This document shows positions 1 through 7,351 of a stretch of DNA of 43,340 nt, in pieces. The translations under genes were made by a program, and so were the position numbers. Origin of the DNA: Actinomycetota bacterium. GTDB lineage: Bacteria > Actinomycetota > Acidimicrobiia > Acidimicrobiales > CADCSY01. The DNA is taken from assembly GCA_019348555.1 (NCBI GenBank), contig JAHWJH010000004.1, positions 1 through 43,340 on the forward strand, written 5' to 3'. Every line of letters begins with the position of its first letter. Positions within the stretch are counted from its first letter, which is position 1. The notes below the pieces were generated by a model, which had not been told where the DNA came from, did not search any database, and saw only the letters and a list, made by a program, of their open reading frames with translations.

Positions 1-204
1 GACGTCGACCGTGGCACCCTCGGGGACGAGGATCTCCGCCAGGTAGCCGGCGGCGGGCGCCGGAACCTCGGAGTCGACCTTGTCGGTGGAGACCTCGAAG
101 AGGACCTCGTCGGCGGCCACCCGGTCGCCGACCTGCTTGAACCAGCGAGTGATCGTACCTTCGGTGACCGTCTCGCCCAGCTGAGGCATGGTGACGTCGG
201 CCAT
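1..204 (-). CDS. 2-oxoacid dehydrogenase E2 component, N-terminal lipoyl domain (partial)
   Basis: The 68 visible codons form the start of a dihydrolipoyl acyltransferase (E2) and run off the left edge of the window. The protein opens [16 protein letters not shown], the usual beginning of a biotinyl/lipoyl domain. The TDKVDSE motif carries the lysine that receives lipoate (about residue 44), followed by an Ala/Pro-rich turn. E2 carries acyl groups between E1 and E3 in the pyruvate or 2-oxoglutarate dehydrogenase complex. The E3 gene lies directly upstream on the same strand, which fits one operon. A GGGAGG Shine-Dalgarno sequence lies about 10 bases before the ATG. Which oxoacid complex it serves (sucB or a pdh E2) cannot be decided from the lipoyl domain alone. 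Confidence 0.9.
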   Translation of the reverse strand, partial: MADVTMPQLGETVTEGTITRWFKQVGDRVAADEVLFEVSTDKVDSEVPAPAAGYLAEILVPEGATVDV

Positions 205-323
205 CAGCCGCCAACCTCCCGGCCGTGATCGCCCGAGCCCCTGGCGGCCGGCTTCGCCGGCCGAGTGATCGTACGCTCTGTGATCGCGGTCTCGCCCAGC
301 TGAGGCATGGTGACGTCGGTCAT
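204..323 (-). pseudogene. Degenerate tandem copy of the E2 gene start (39-codon ORF)
   Basis: This 39-codon ORF begins [20 protein letters not shown], nearly repeating the start of the adjacent E2 gene ([20 protein letters not shown]). The first 35 or so bases after the ATG are almost identical to the real gene, and the similarity continues for about 60 bases with a net 3-base insertion. It then turns into unrelated Pro/Ala/Gly-rich sequence and stops. There is no lipoyl-lysine motif, so it cannot work as a lipoyl domain. Its ATG overlaps the lpdA stop (TGATG), and its own TGA overlaps the true E2 ATG in the same way, so it could still act as a translational relay between the two genes. I read it as the remnant of a local duplication. 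Confidence 0.75.
245..263. repeat. Perfect inverted repeat inside the E2 duplication remnant
   Basis: Eight-base arms CGGCCGGC and GCCGGCCG flank a TTC loop. It lies in the non-homologous tail of the duplicated E2 start, between lpdA and E2. No T-tract follows, so a terminator role is doubtful. It may simply mark the rearrangement point or weaken read-through. Confidence 0.45.
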
Positions 324-1723
324 CAGCCGTGGAGCCCTCGGCCGGTCAGGGCCATGGTCGCCTCGCCGAAGGTCTCGGAGAGCGTGGGGTGGGGCTGCAC
401 CAGCTCCGCCACCTCGTCGACGCTCGCCTCCCAGTTGACGGCCAGGTAGGCCTGGCCGAGCTGCTCGGTGACCCAGGGCCCCACCATGTGCACGCCGAGG
501 ACCTGGCCGGCCGAGCCGTCGGACCGGCGGGCGGCGATCACCTTCACCAGGCCGTCGGGCTCGCCCACGATGAGCGCCCGACCGTTGCCCCGGAACCGGT
601 GGACGGCCACCACCACGTCGAGGCCGGCCCGGCGGGCAGAGTCCTCCGAGTGCCCGGCGAAGGCCACCTCGGGATGGCAGTAGATGCACCACGGGACCCG
701 GTCGTACTGCACGGGCAGGGGCTCCTCGCCGAGGATGTCCTTCACGGCGACGATGCCCTCGGCGAAGCCCACGTGGGCGAGCTGGGGGGTCGCCACCAGG
801 TCGCCCACCGCCCACACCCCCGGTGACGACGTGCGACAGGTCTGGTCGACCTTGACGAAGCCCCGCTCGTCGACCTCCACGCCGCTGCCTTCGAGGCCGA
901 GGCTCTCCGACAGCGGGCGGCGACCCACCGACACGATCACACGCTCGACCTCGACGGGCTCGCCGCCGGCCAGCTCGACCACCGTGGTCGACTCGGCCGG
1001 CCTGTGGCCGAGCACCTCCACGCCGGTGCGTACGTCGATGCCACGCTGCTCGAAGCTCTTGTGCACCACCGTCGCCACGTCGGCATCGCAGCCGGGGAGG
1101 ATCTTGGGCAGACCCTCCAGCAGGGTGACCCGCACACCCAGGTCGGCAAGCATCGAGGCGAACTCACAACCGATGGCGCCGCCGCCGATCACGGCGGCGG
1201 ACGCCGGGAGATCGGCCATCGACAGCACCTGGTCACTGCTGAGCACGAAGCGACCGTCGAGGTCGAAACCGGGGAGCGTCCGGGGCACCGACCCCGATGC
1301 CAGGATCACGTGCTCGGCATGGAGCTCGGTGTCGGTCTCGCCCTCGCGGGACACGACGACGTTCCCCGAGCCGGCGAAGGTGCCGGTACCGGCGAAGGTC
1401 GTGATCTTCCGGCGCTTGAGCAGGCCCTGGAGCCCCTTCCAGAGGTTGTCGACCACCTGCTGCTTGCGGCCCATGGTGACCCCGAAGTCGACCGAGGGCG
1501 CAGCGGTGACCACGCCGAAGTCGCCGGCGCCGGTCACCGTGCGCAGAACCGACGCCGTCTCCAGCAACTCCTTGGCCGGGATGCAGCCCCGGTGGAGGCA
1601 CGTGCCGCCCACCCGGTCGCGCTCGACCAGGGCGACCTCCAACCCGGCGGCGGCCCCATAGAGGGCGGCGGCGTAGCCGCCTGGCCCGCCTCCCACGATG
1701 ACGACGTCGAACTCCTGGGCCAC
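323..1723 (-). CDS. lpdA: Dihydrolipoamide dehydrogenase (E3)
   Basis: This 466-residue flavoprotein reoxidises the dihydrolipoyl group of E2 and passes electrons to NAD+. The FAD-binding [11 protein letters not shown] motif is at residues 11-21. The redox-active disulfide is in CLHRGC (Cys42 and Cys47). A second Rossmann motif, [11 protein letters not shown], lies near residue 180, followed by the AVGDL FAD motif. The C-terminal interface has the catalytic His-Glu pair in HPTLSE (His445, Glu450). The length is normal for the family. The start is GTG, with AAGGGAG a few bases upstream. It is the first gene of a minus-strand unit leading into the E2 gene, with the short duplicate ORF between. 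Confidence 0.96.
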   Translation of the reverse strand: MAQEFDVVIVGGGPGGYAAALYGAAAGLEVALVERDRVGGTCLHRGCIPAKELLETASVLRTVTGAGDFGVVTAAPSVDFGVTMGRKQQVVDNLWKGLQGLLKRRKITTFAGTGTFAGSGNVVVSREGETDTELHAEHVILASGSVPRTLPGFDLDGRFVLSSDQVLSMADLPASAAVIGGGAIGCEFASMLADLGVRVTLLEGLPKILPGCDADVATVVHKSFEQRGIDVRTGVEVLGHRPAESTTVVELAGGEPVEVERVIVSVGRRPLSESLGLEGSGVEVDERGFVKVDQTCRTSSPGVWAVGDLVATPQLAHVGFAEGIVAVKDILGEEPLPVQYDRVPWCIYCHPEVAFAGHSEDSARRAGLDVVVAVHRFRGNGRALIVGEPDGLVKVIAARRSDGSAGQVLGVHMVGPWVTEQLGQAYLAVNWEASVDEVAELVQPHPTLSETFGEATMALTGRGLHG

Positions 1724-1767
1724 CCCGCTCCCTTCTCGGCCGCGAGGGCTCAGGCTATAGGCAGGCG

Positions 1768-1962
1768 CTACTCGGCCTCTCGTTGGCCTTCGTCGACCTC
1801 CTCCTGCACCTCGTCGGCACCCTGGTCGACGGCGTCGTCGACCTCGCCGACCTCCTCGTCACTTCGGGCCCCGTCGGCGTCCTCGTCGGCGCAGGCGCCG
1901 AAGCCGAAGGCGAGCGTGGCCGCCACCAGCACTCCACTGATCTTGCGGGTGATGTTTGCCAT
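1768..1962 (-). CDS. Small acidic secreted protein, probable lipoprotein
   Basis: The 64-residue product starts MANITRKISGVLVAATLAFG, a short basic N-terminus followed by a hydrophobic stretch. It then reaches a GAC sequence that could be a lipobox (Cys24), although the -3 residue is Phe and not Leu. The remainder is almost entirely Asp/Glu/Ala/Val/Gln and probably forms an acidic, low-complexity helix. It would sit on the outer face of the cytoplasmic membrane. I recognise no family. There is no clear Shine-Dalgarno sequence, so either the start or the gene itself is somewhat uncertain. It lies upstream of lpdA on the same strand but is not clearly co-transcribed with it. Confidence 0.6.
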   Translation of the reverse strand: MANITRKISGVLVAATLAFGFGACADEDADGARSDEEVGEVDDAVDQGADEVQEEVDEGQREAE

Positions 1963-2006
1963 ACAAGACGTTTACCCGACGACAGCCCTGGAGCAACGGT
2001 CGCCAC

Positions 2007-2099
2007 TCAACGGCTGAGCACGACCAGCTGGAGGGTGGCGGCGACCAGGATGGCCAGCCCGCAGAGCAGCGCGGCGACGATCAGCTTGCGGGTGCTCAC
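2007..2099 (-). CDS. 30-residue single-pass membrane microprotein
   Basis: A GTG-started ORF encodes V-S-T-R-K-L followed by about 20 hydrophobic residues (IVAALLCGLAILVAATLQLV) and a short VLSR end. The layout is a basic N-terminus, one membrane helix and a tiny tail. A second in-frame GTG lies immediately upstream, so the start may be one codon earlier. The reading frame is clean and has the composition of a real membrane helix, which chance rarely gives. It is divergent from the OB-fold gene and would share the short upstream region. No function can be assigned. A role as a regulatory subunit of a nearby membrane system is possible but unsupported. Confidence 0.5.
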   Translation of the reverse strand: MSTRKLIVAALLCGLAILVAATLQLVVLSR

Positions 2100-2161
2100 C
2101 ACCCGTCAACGTACTCCGGTGCGTCGCTGGCGCCGGAGAGGTGCAGGGATAAGCTCGTCGT

Positions 2162-2521
2162 GTGGGACTGAAGAATCTGGTCCGAGGCTGGAACGTGTCC
2201 GTGAACGACCTCGACCACGAGCGGCTGGCCTCGAGGTTCAAGCCGGCGAAGCTCGGCAGCGCCGACCTCGGTGACTGTCCGCTCCGTTGCCACGTGCGGG
2301 TGATGGGTGAGGTCACGGGGATACGGGTGGTGCCGAGGGCCGGGAGCCCGAGCCTGGAGGTCACCGTGGACGACGGCACCGGTACCGCGGTCGCCGTGTT
2401 CACCGGTCGCCGCGCCATCCGCGGCCTCGACCCGGGCCGCGGTGTGGTCCTCGAAGGGGTGGTCCGCCGGGAGCGCTGCCGCCTCACCATGGTGAATCCC
2501 GCCTACACGCTGCTGCCCTGA
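2162..2521 (+). CDS. OB-fold nucleic-acid-binding domain protein
   Basis: The 119-residue protein matches the small actinobacterial OB-fold proteins encoded beside TrkA genes. The core has alternating beta-strand sequence: RVMGEVTGIRVVPR, then SLEVTVDDGTGTAVAVFTGR, then VVLEGVVRRER. DGTG is the typical OB turn seen in RecG- and tRNA-anticodon-type OB domains. Residues 1-40 form an N-terminal extension of uncertain structure. The GTG start is not preceded by an obvious Shine-Dalgarno sequence. It runs convergently into the trkA pair with a 19-base gap. The conserved neighbourhood suggests a link to that locus, but the ligand and role are unknown. Confidence 0.75.
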   Translation: MGLKNLVRGWNVSVNDLDHERLASRFKPAKLGSADLGDCPLRCHVRVMGEVTGIRVVPRAGSPSLEVTVDDGTGTAVAVFTGRRAIRGLDPGRGVVLEGVVRRERCRLTMVNPAYTLLP

Positions 2522-2540
2522 CGAGCGAACGTCTCCTCGT

Positions 2541-3212
2541 TCAGCCGCCGATCAAGGCGCTGCGCACCGCCGTCTCGGAGTCGGGCGTCACGAGCGCGAG
2601 CACCTCGTCGCCGGCCAGCAGGAGGGTGTCGCCCCTCGGCACCACCACGTGGTCGTCGCGGATGATCGCCACCACCGTCGAGTCGCGAGGCAGGTGCAGG
2701 TCGACCACGGCGTTGCCAGCCGCCGGCGACGCCTCCGCCAGCGTGACCTCCACGAGTCGGGCTCGACCTCCCTCGAACTGGAGAAGCCGGACGAGGGTGC
2801 CCACGGTGACGGCCTCCTCGACCAGGGCGGTGAGGAGGTGGGGGGTCGACACGGCCACGTCGACCCCCCACGACTCATTGAACAGCCACTCGTTCTTGGG
2901 GTGGTTCACTCGGGCGACGACCCGCGGGACCCCGAACTCCTGCTTGGCCAGGAGGCTGATCACCAGGTTGTCCTCGTCGTCACCGGTGACCGCGGCCACC
3001 ACGTCGGCAGTCTCGAGCTTCACCTCCACCAGCGCGCTGACCTCGCACGCGTCGGCGACCTTGAACTCGACGCCGGGGTGCTCCCCGGAGGCGAGGGCCC
3101 GCTCGACGGCCTCGGGCGACTGCTCCAGCACCATCACCTCGTGGTCGGACGAGCGCAGGTCGGAGGCGATGTACTTGCCGACGTTGCCGCCGCCGGCGAT
3201 GACCACGCGCAT
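2541..3212 (-). CDS. TrkA family potassium uptake regulatory protein (second copy)
   Basis: The 223-residue RCK protein has an N-terminal nucleotide-binding Rossmann fold and a C-terminal TrkA-C domain. It begins MRVVIAGGGNVGKYIASDLR, with the glycine motif at residues 7-12. An acidic residue ends the second strand (VLEQSPE), as expected for NAD(H) binding. The C-terminal half (DSTVVAIIRDDHVVVPRGD) is typical of TrkA-C. Such proteins gate K+ transporters in response to nucleotides. Its ATG shares one base with the stop of the other trkA gene, so the two are translationally coupled. This matches the ceoB/ceoC arrangement of mycobacteria. An upstream in-frame extension is rejected because it would read through the other trkA gene. 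Confidence 0.92.
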   Translation of the reverse strand: MRVVIAGGGNVGKYIASDLRSSDHEVMVLEQSPEAVERALASGEHPGVEFKVADACEVSALVEVKLETADVVAAVTGDDEDNLVISLLAKQEFGVPRVVARVNHPKNEWLFNESWGVDVAVSTPHLLTALVEEAVTVGTLVRLLQFEGGRARLVEVTLAEASPAAGNAVVDLHLPRDSTVVAIIRDDHVVVPRGDTLLLAGDEVLALVTPDSETAVRSALIGG

Positions 3213-3910
3213 CAGCTCCGCCTCCTCTTGGCTCCCGATCCGCCGGCGACGTCGTCCGGGCCGGCGCCGACCAGGCGCTCCTCCATGCTGTCCAAATCGG
3301 CGTTGCCGACGCTCAACAGGACCACGTCGCCCTCCTGGCCCACCAGGTCGGGCCCCGGCACCATGCCCTGGCCGGTTCGGCGCACGGCGCTGAGGCGCCA
3401 TCGACCAGGTTCCTCGAGGAAGCGCAGCGGCCGGCCGGCCCACGACAGCGGCAGCGCCCGCTCCACCAGGCTGACCTTGCCACTGGCGTCGGTCCACTCC
3501 GTACGCGTCTCGACCGGGAGGAGCTTTCGCAGCGCCTGGTCGGTGGTCCAGGCCACCGTGGCCACGGTGGGGATGCCGAGCCGTTCGTAGATGGCTGCCC
3601 GCCCGGGGTCGTAGATACGGGCGACGACCCGGTCGATGCCGAAGGTCTCGCGGGCGATGCGGGCCACGACGATGTTGGAGTTGTCGCCGCTGGTCACCGC
3701 GGCCAGGGCGTCGGCCTCCTCGATCCCTGCTTCGAGCAGGCGGTCACGGTCGAAGCCGAAGCCGGTGACGGCCCGGCCGCCGAAGTCGGGGGGTAGTCGC
3801 ACGAAGGCCGAGGCGTGCTTGTCGATGATCCCGACGGTGTGGCCCTCTGCCGTCGCCAGAGTGGCCAGCGACGACCCCACGCGCCCGCACCCGACGACCA
3901 CGACGTGCAC
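3212..3910 (-). CDS. TrkA family potassium uptake regulatory protein (first copy)
   Basis: The 232-residue RCK protein has a Rossmann fold opening V-H-V-V-V-V-G-C-G-R-V-G-S-S-L and a C-terminal TrkA-C half (GDVVLLSVGNADLDS). The second strand ends IIDKHAS, with Asp as the probable ribose-binding acid. I place the start at the GTG of VHVVVVG because GGGAGGGCGAGG sits just before it and family members begin directly at this strand. GTG at 3943 or ATG at 3928 would add 11 or 6 residues. It overlaps the second trkA gene by one base. The divergent neighbour at 4043 is a KimA-like K+ transporter, its likely partner. Confidence 0.92.
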   Translation of the reverse strand: MHVVVVGCGRVGSSLATLATAEGHTVGIIDKHASAFVRLPPDFGGRAVTGFGFDRDRLLEAGIEEADALAAVTSGDNSNIVVARIARETFGIDRVVARIYDPGRAAIYERLGIPTVATVAWTTDQALRKLLPVETRTEWTDASGKVSLVERALPLSWAGRPLRFLEEPGRWRLSAVRRTGQGMVPGPDLVGQEGDVVLLSVGNADLDSMEERLVGAGPDDVAGGSGAKRRRS

Positions 3911-4042
3911 CCTCGCCCTCCCGGTCATGAACGAAGTGGTCACTGTACCGAGGCCGCCGGCTTGGTCGAGTTGACGCTGCCCAGAGCCGATCTACGCTGT
4001 GACGCTGCTGGTCACCGTCGATCGGCGAGGGGAGACGCGCCC

Positions 4043-6058
4043 GTGTCGACGTTGAAGCGACTGCTGGTCGGCAAGCCCCTCGCCAGCAGCGAGGAGGGCC
4101 ACCAGCGCCTGGGCAAGCTGGTGGCACTGGCGGTGTTCGCCTCCGATGCCATCTCGTCGACGGCCTACGCCACCGAGGAGATCCTGCACGTGCTCGTGCC
4201 CCTCGGTGGTCTGGATGCTCTCGAGTTCCTCATCCCCATCGCCCTCATCGTGGTGGTGCTGTTGGCCATCGTGATCACGAGCTACCGCCAGACGATCTTC
4301 GCCTACCCGAGCGGCGGCGGGTCCTACGTGGTGTCGCGCGACAACCTCGGCGTCACCCCCTCGTTGGTGGCCGGGGCATCCCTGCTGGTCGACTACACCC
4401 TCACCGTGGCCGTCTCGGTCTCCGCCGGGGTGGCGGCCATCACCTCGGCGTTCCCGGAGCTGCGCGCGAGCCGGGTGGCCCTGTGCCTCGGGTTCATCGC
4501 GCTGCTCGTCGCCATCAACCTGCGGGGCGTGAAGGAGAGCGGCCGGCTCTTCGCCGTACCCACCTACGTCTACGTCGTGACCCTCGGGGGTCTCCTCCTG
4601 ATCGGCCTGGTGCGGAGCTTCACCGGGAGCCTGCCGGCGCTTCCTCCCAACCAGCAGGCGCTCGATGAGCTCACCCACGGCGGTGCGCTGCTCACCGGCA
4701 TCACGGCCATGGCGCTGATGCGGGCGTTCTCCTCGGGGGCGGTGGCCCTGAGCGGCATCGAGGCCATCTCCAACGGCGTGCCGTCGTTTCGCGAACCCGA
4801 GTCGAAGAACGCCGCCACCACCCTCGTCTACATGGGCCTGATCCTCGCCGCCTTCTTCTTCGGGATCTCCGTGCTCGCGCACCGCCTGCAGCCGACGGTC
4901 GAGGAGGGTGGCGAGACCCTGTTGTCGATCATGGCCGGCACGGTGTTCGGGAGCGGTTCGGCCGCCTACTTCACGCTGCAGGCGGCCACCGCCGCCATCT
5001 TGATCCTGGCCGCCAACACCGCCTTCAACGCCTTCCCCAGCATGTCGTCGATCCTGGCCAAGGACGGATACCTTCCCCGCCAGCTCCACAACCGCGGTGA
5101 CCGGCTGGTCTACTCCAACGGGGTGTTGGTCCTCGCCGGCGCCGCCGCCCTGCTGGTGATCGCCTTCGGCGGGATCACCACCGCCTTGATCCCGCTGTAC
5201 GCCGTCGGGGTCTTCACCGGCTTCACGCTGTCGCAGTGGGGCATGGTGCGCCACCACCTCCGCCACCGGGAAGCGGGATGGCGCCGCAACACGGGGGTGA
5301 ACGCCGTGGGCGCCATCGCCACCTTCGCGGTGCTGGCCGTGGTGGTGATCTCGAAGTTCACCATCGGGGCGTGGATCCCCGCCATCGTCATCCCGCTGAT
5401 CGTGTTCCTGCTTCGGGGCATCCACCGTCACTACCAGCAGGTGGCGGCCGTGCTGGCCGTGCCCGAGGGGTACCGGCCCCTGCCCCACACCCACACCGTG
5501 GTCGTGCTCGTGGGGACGGTCCACCAGGGCGTGCTCGCCGCACTGACCTACGCCAAGTCGCTCTCACCCGACCGTCTGATCGCCCTCTCGGTGGTGTCCA
5601 GTCCAGAAGAGTCGCAGGCACTGCGGGAGCAGTGGGATCAGTACCACCTCGATGTGGAGCTCGAGCTCAAGTACTCCCCGTACCGGGAGCTCACCCAGCC
5701 CGTGCTCAAGTACCTCGACGAGCTCGACGCCTCCTACGAGAACGACATCATCACCGTGGTGGTGCCGGAGTTCGTGCTCAGCCGGTGGTGGGAGCAGCTC
5801 CTGCACAACCAGAGCGCGCTGTTGCTGAAGGGCCGGCTGCTGTTCCGGCGCAACACCGTCGTGACCTCGGTGCCGTTCCACATCTCCGGGCCCCTGGTCG
5901 ACAGTGACGAGGCGACGGTGGGCTTCAACGAACGCGAAGAACCCGCCACCACGGTGGCGGGTTCTTCGGCGGGCGATGTCGAGGGCAACGGTCGCGGTGC
6001 GGCGGAGCCTCAGGCGGAGCCCACCAGCCGTCCCGAGCCGGAGCGGCCCCGGGCGTAG
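4043..6058 (+). CDS. KimA-like APC-superfamily potassium transporter
   Basis: The 671-residue protein has about 12 membrane segments (residues 25-460) and a cytoplasmic C-terminal domain that resembles a universal stress fold. It aligns from memory with Bacillus subtilis KimA. Shared features are LLVGKPL at the N-terminus, SDAISSTAY (Asp35, Tyr42), SYRQTIFAYPSGGGSY, LLVDYTLTVAVSVSAG (Asp117, Thr121, Ser125), AFSSG, GIEAISN, LAANTAFNAFPS and HNQSALLL near the end. Several of these positions line the K+ site in KimA as I recall it. Generic pipelines call the family 'amino acid permease', and amino acid transport cannot be excluded. A good AGGGGAG Shine-Dalgarno sequence precedes the GTG start. 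It is divergent from two TrkA genes. The last 41 or so residues are a Glu/Pro-rich tail that runs through a terminator-like hairpin. Confidence 0.85.
   Translation: MSTLKRLLVGKPLASSEEGHQRLGKLVALAVFASDAISSTAYATEEILHVLVPLGGLDALEFLIPIALIVVVLLAIVITSYRQTIFAYPSGGGSYVVSRDNLGVTPSLVAGASLLVDYTLTVAVSVSAGVAAITSAFPELRASRVALCLGFIALLVAINLRGVKESGRLFAVPTYVYVVTLGGLLLIGLVRSFTGSLPALPPNQQALDELTHGGALLTGITAMALMRAFSSGAVALSGIEAISNGVPSFREPESKNAATTLVYMGLILAAFFFGISVLAHRLQPTVEEGGETLLSIMAGTVFGSGSAAYFTLQAATAAILILAANTAFNAFPSMSSILAKDGYLPRQLHNRGDRLVYSNGVLVLAGAAALLVIAFGGITTALIPLYAVGVFTGFTLSQWGMVRHHLRHREAGWRRNTGVNAVGAIATFAVLAVVVISKFTIGAWIPAIVIPLIVFLLRGIHRHYQQVAAVLAVPEGYRPLPHTHTVVVLVGTVHQGVLAALTYAKSLSPDRLIALSVVSSPEESQALREQWDQYHLDVELELKYSPYRELTQPVLKYLDELDASYENDIITVVVPEFVLSRWWEQLLHNQSALLLKGRLLFRRNTVVTSVPFHISGPLVDSDEATVGFNEREEPATTVAGSSAGDVEGNGRGAAEPQAEPTSRPEPERPRA
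5935..5968. terminator. Perfect 16-bp hairpin inside the 3' end of the kimA-like gene
   Basis: The arms CGAAGAACCCGCCACC and GGTGGCGGGTTCTTCG are perfect complements separated by AC. The GGGTTCTTC right arm and the GAAGAACCC left arm give a T-rich end on either strand, as in bidirectional actinobacterial terminators. It lies 90 bases before the transporter stop codon. It would also serve the convergent gene that ends at 6069, since only 10 bases separate the two stops. Confidence 0.65.
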
Positions 6059-6068
6059 CGGTCGGCGC

Positions 6069-6644
6069 CTAGGCGGCCGGGTTCAGCCGCCGCACCACGC
6101 CCTTGGCGACCTCGCTGGCCCGTTGCTGCTCACCCATCTTGGAGTCGAGGATCACCGTGGCGCCGGTGAGGGCGGGCACGGCCCACTGGAGCACCTTCAG
6201 CTTGCGCTGGGCGTCGGCCACCTCGGGCGGTGTCGAAGCCGAAGGCTCGGTCGCTCCCTCGACCGGCGGCGTCGCCGCATCCATCACCTTCTGGCCGAGG
6301 GCTCGGCTGTAGGCGGTGGCTCCCATGGCCGCAGCGGTGAGCACCGTCTTGATGATGGCGGTCCGTGCCACGCCCTTCTGTCCGGCCAGGCGTCCGCGGT
6401 TGGCGCCGGTGAGCCACAGTGATCCGACCGTGTAGGCGCCGATGGCGGCGAGGTTCGCAGGGGTCCACCGGGCCCACCCGGCGTTGGCCACCTTGGCCCG
6501 CTCGCCGGGCTGGTCGACCTCGGCGGCGGCGCCGTTCAGGCCGATGGCGCCCATGAGCGACCCTCCGAACCACGCGGCGAGCCCCAGGTCGTTCAGGGCC
6601 CGGACGATGGTGTTGCCGTTCTTGGACTTGGAGCTTCGACGCAT
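6069..6644 (-). CDS. Conserved hypothetical membrane protein
   Basis: The 191-residue protein begins MRRSSKSKNGNTIVRALNDL and has about four hydrophobic stretches: LGLAAWFGGSLMGAIGL, NLAAIGAYTVGSLWLTG, a central KTVLTAAAMGATAYSRAL segment, and VLQWAVPALTGATVIL near the end. A linker of Pro/Glu/Ala residues (VMDAATPPVEGATEPSAS) separates the third and fourth. The ATG at 6644 is favoured over one seven codons upstream because GAGGAGGAAC lies immediately before it. It resembles actinobacterial proteins of unknown function. It is convergent with the K+ transporter and shares its terminator-like hairpin. Confidence 0.8.
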   Translation of the reverse strand: MRRSSKSKNGNTIVRALNDLGLAAWFGGSLMGAIGLNGAAAEVDQPGERAKVANAGWARWTPANLAAIGAYTVGSLWLTGANRGRLAGQKGVARTAIIKTVLTAAAMGATAYSRALGQKVMDAATPPVEGATEPSASTPPEVADAQRKLKVLQWAVPALTGATVILDSKMGEQQRASEVAKGVVRRLNPAA

Positions 6645-6881
6645 GTTCCTCCTCGGTGTGACCACGACATAGCCGCCGTGGTGGCGCTGCTCTGGCGGAG
6701 ATCCGCCATCGAACGCGGCGTACCCGGGTCTCGGGCAACGAAACCGGGCGGAACGGGCTGGCGCCTCAGCGGCACCTGTCCGTCTCGTCGCTGCCGCTCC
6801 AGGGGAGTGGGAAGCGGGCGACGACGCCGGGGTGCTTGGCCACCACCCCGTGTGCGGCCGTCGCCGTGGCCGGCCGAGCGA

Positions 6882-7235
6882 TCAGGTGCCGGGACGATCG
6901 TCACCCGCCACGTCGGCGGACAGCTGCTCGGCCAACCAGGCGTCGAGGCTGGAGGGGGAGGTGTCCGGGCCGGACAGGCGGGCGAGCTCCTGGCCGTCGG
7001 AGAAGAGCAGCAAGGCCGGCAGCCCCATGACCCGCAGCTCCATGCACAGCCGGCGGGCCTTGGGCGCCTCGACCTTCACCACGTCGAGGTCGGGCCTCTC
7101 TTCGGCGAGACGCTCGACGTGGGGCATGAGCGCCATACACGGCACGCAGTCGGGGCCCCACACGTCGACGAGCACCAGCCCTTCGGCAACGAGCTCGCGG
7201 AAGTTCTCCTTCGTCGCTTCCTTCACCTGGCCCAT
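6882..7235 (-). CDS. Thioredoxin-family protein with a CVPC active site
   Basis: This 117-residue cytoplasmic protein has a thioredoxin fold. Strand LVLVDVWGPDCVPC carries the active-site pair Cys30 and Cys33. The sequence VMGLPALLLFSDG holds the cis-proline loop, followed by the GxE turn (GQELARLSG). The motif is CVPC and not the classic CGPC, and the tryptophan just before the first cysteine is replaced (WGPDC in place of WAxWC), which should change its redox potential or partners. The start at 7235 has AAGGGAG upstream, and a longer form beginning at 7313 is unlikely. It is divergent from the aldehyde dehydrogenase gene. About 237 bases with no recognisable gene separate it from the membrane protein gene downstream. 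Confidence 0.88.
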   Translation of the reverse strand: MGQVKEATKENFRELVAEGLVLVDVWGPDCVPCMALMPHVERLAEERPDLDVVKVEAPKARRLCMELRVMGLPALLLFSDGQELARLSGPDTSPSSLDAWLAEQLSADVAGDDRPGT

Positions 7236-7351
7236 CGGCGGCTCCCTTCGTCGGTGTGTCGGTCCCGAGGATCGCGGGTCGGCGACGAGTCTTCCATGGA
7301 CGAATCCCGGCACAAGGGTTAGGCGCAGGTGAAGGTGGGCAGTCAGCCGGC

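Noticed and set aside
3992-5524. Antisense open frame of 510 codons over the K+ transporter
   Set aside because: The composition is His/Asp/Gly/Gln-rich and matches reverse-strand reading of a membrane protein gene; no motif or start signal.
4043-6058. Amino acid permease as the function of the APC-superfamily protein
   Set aside because: The APC fold is right, but the whole-length resemblance to KimA, including the C-terminal domain and the neighbouring TrkA genes, makes K+ transport the better call.
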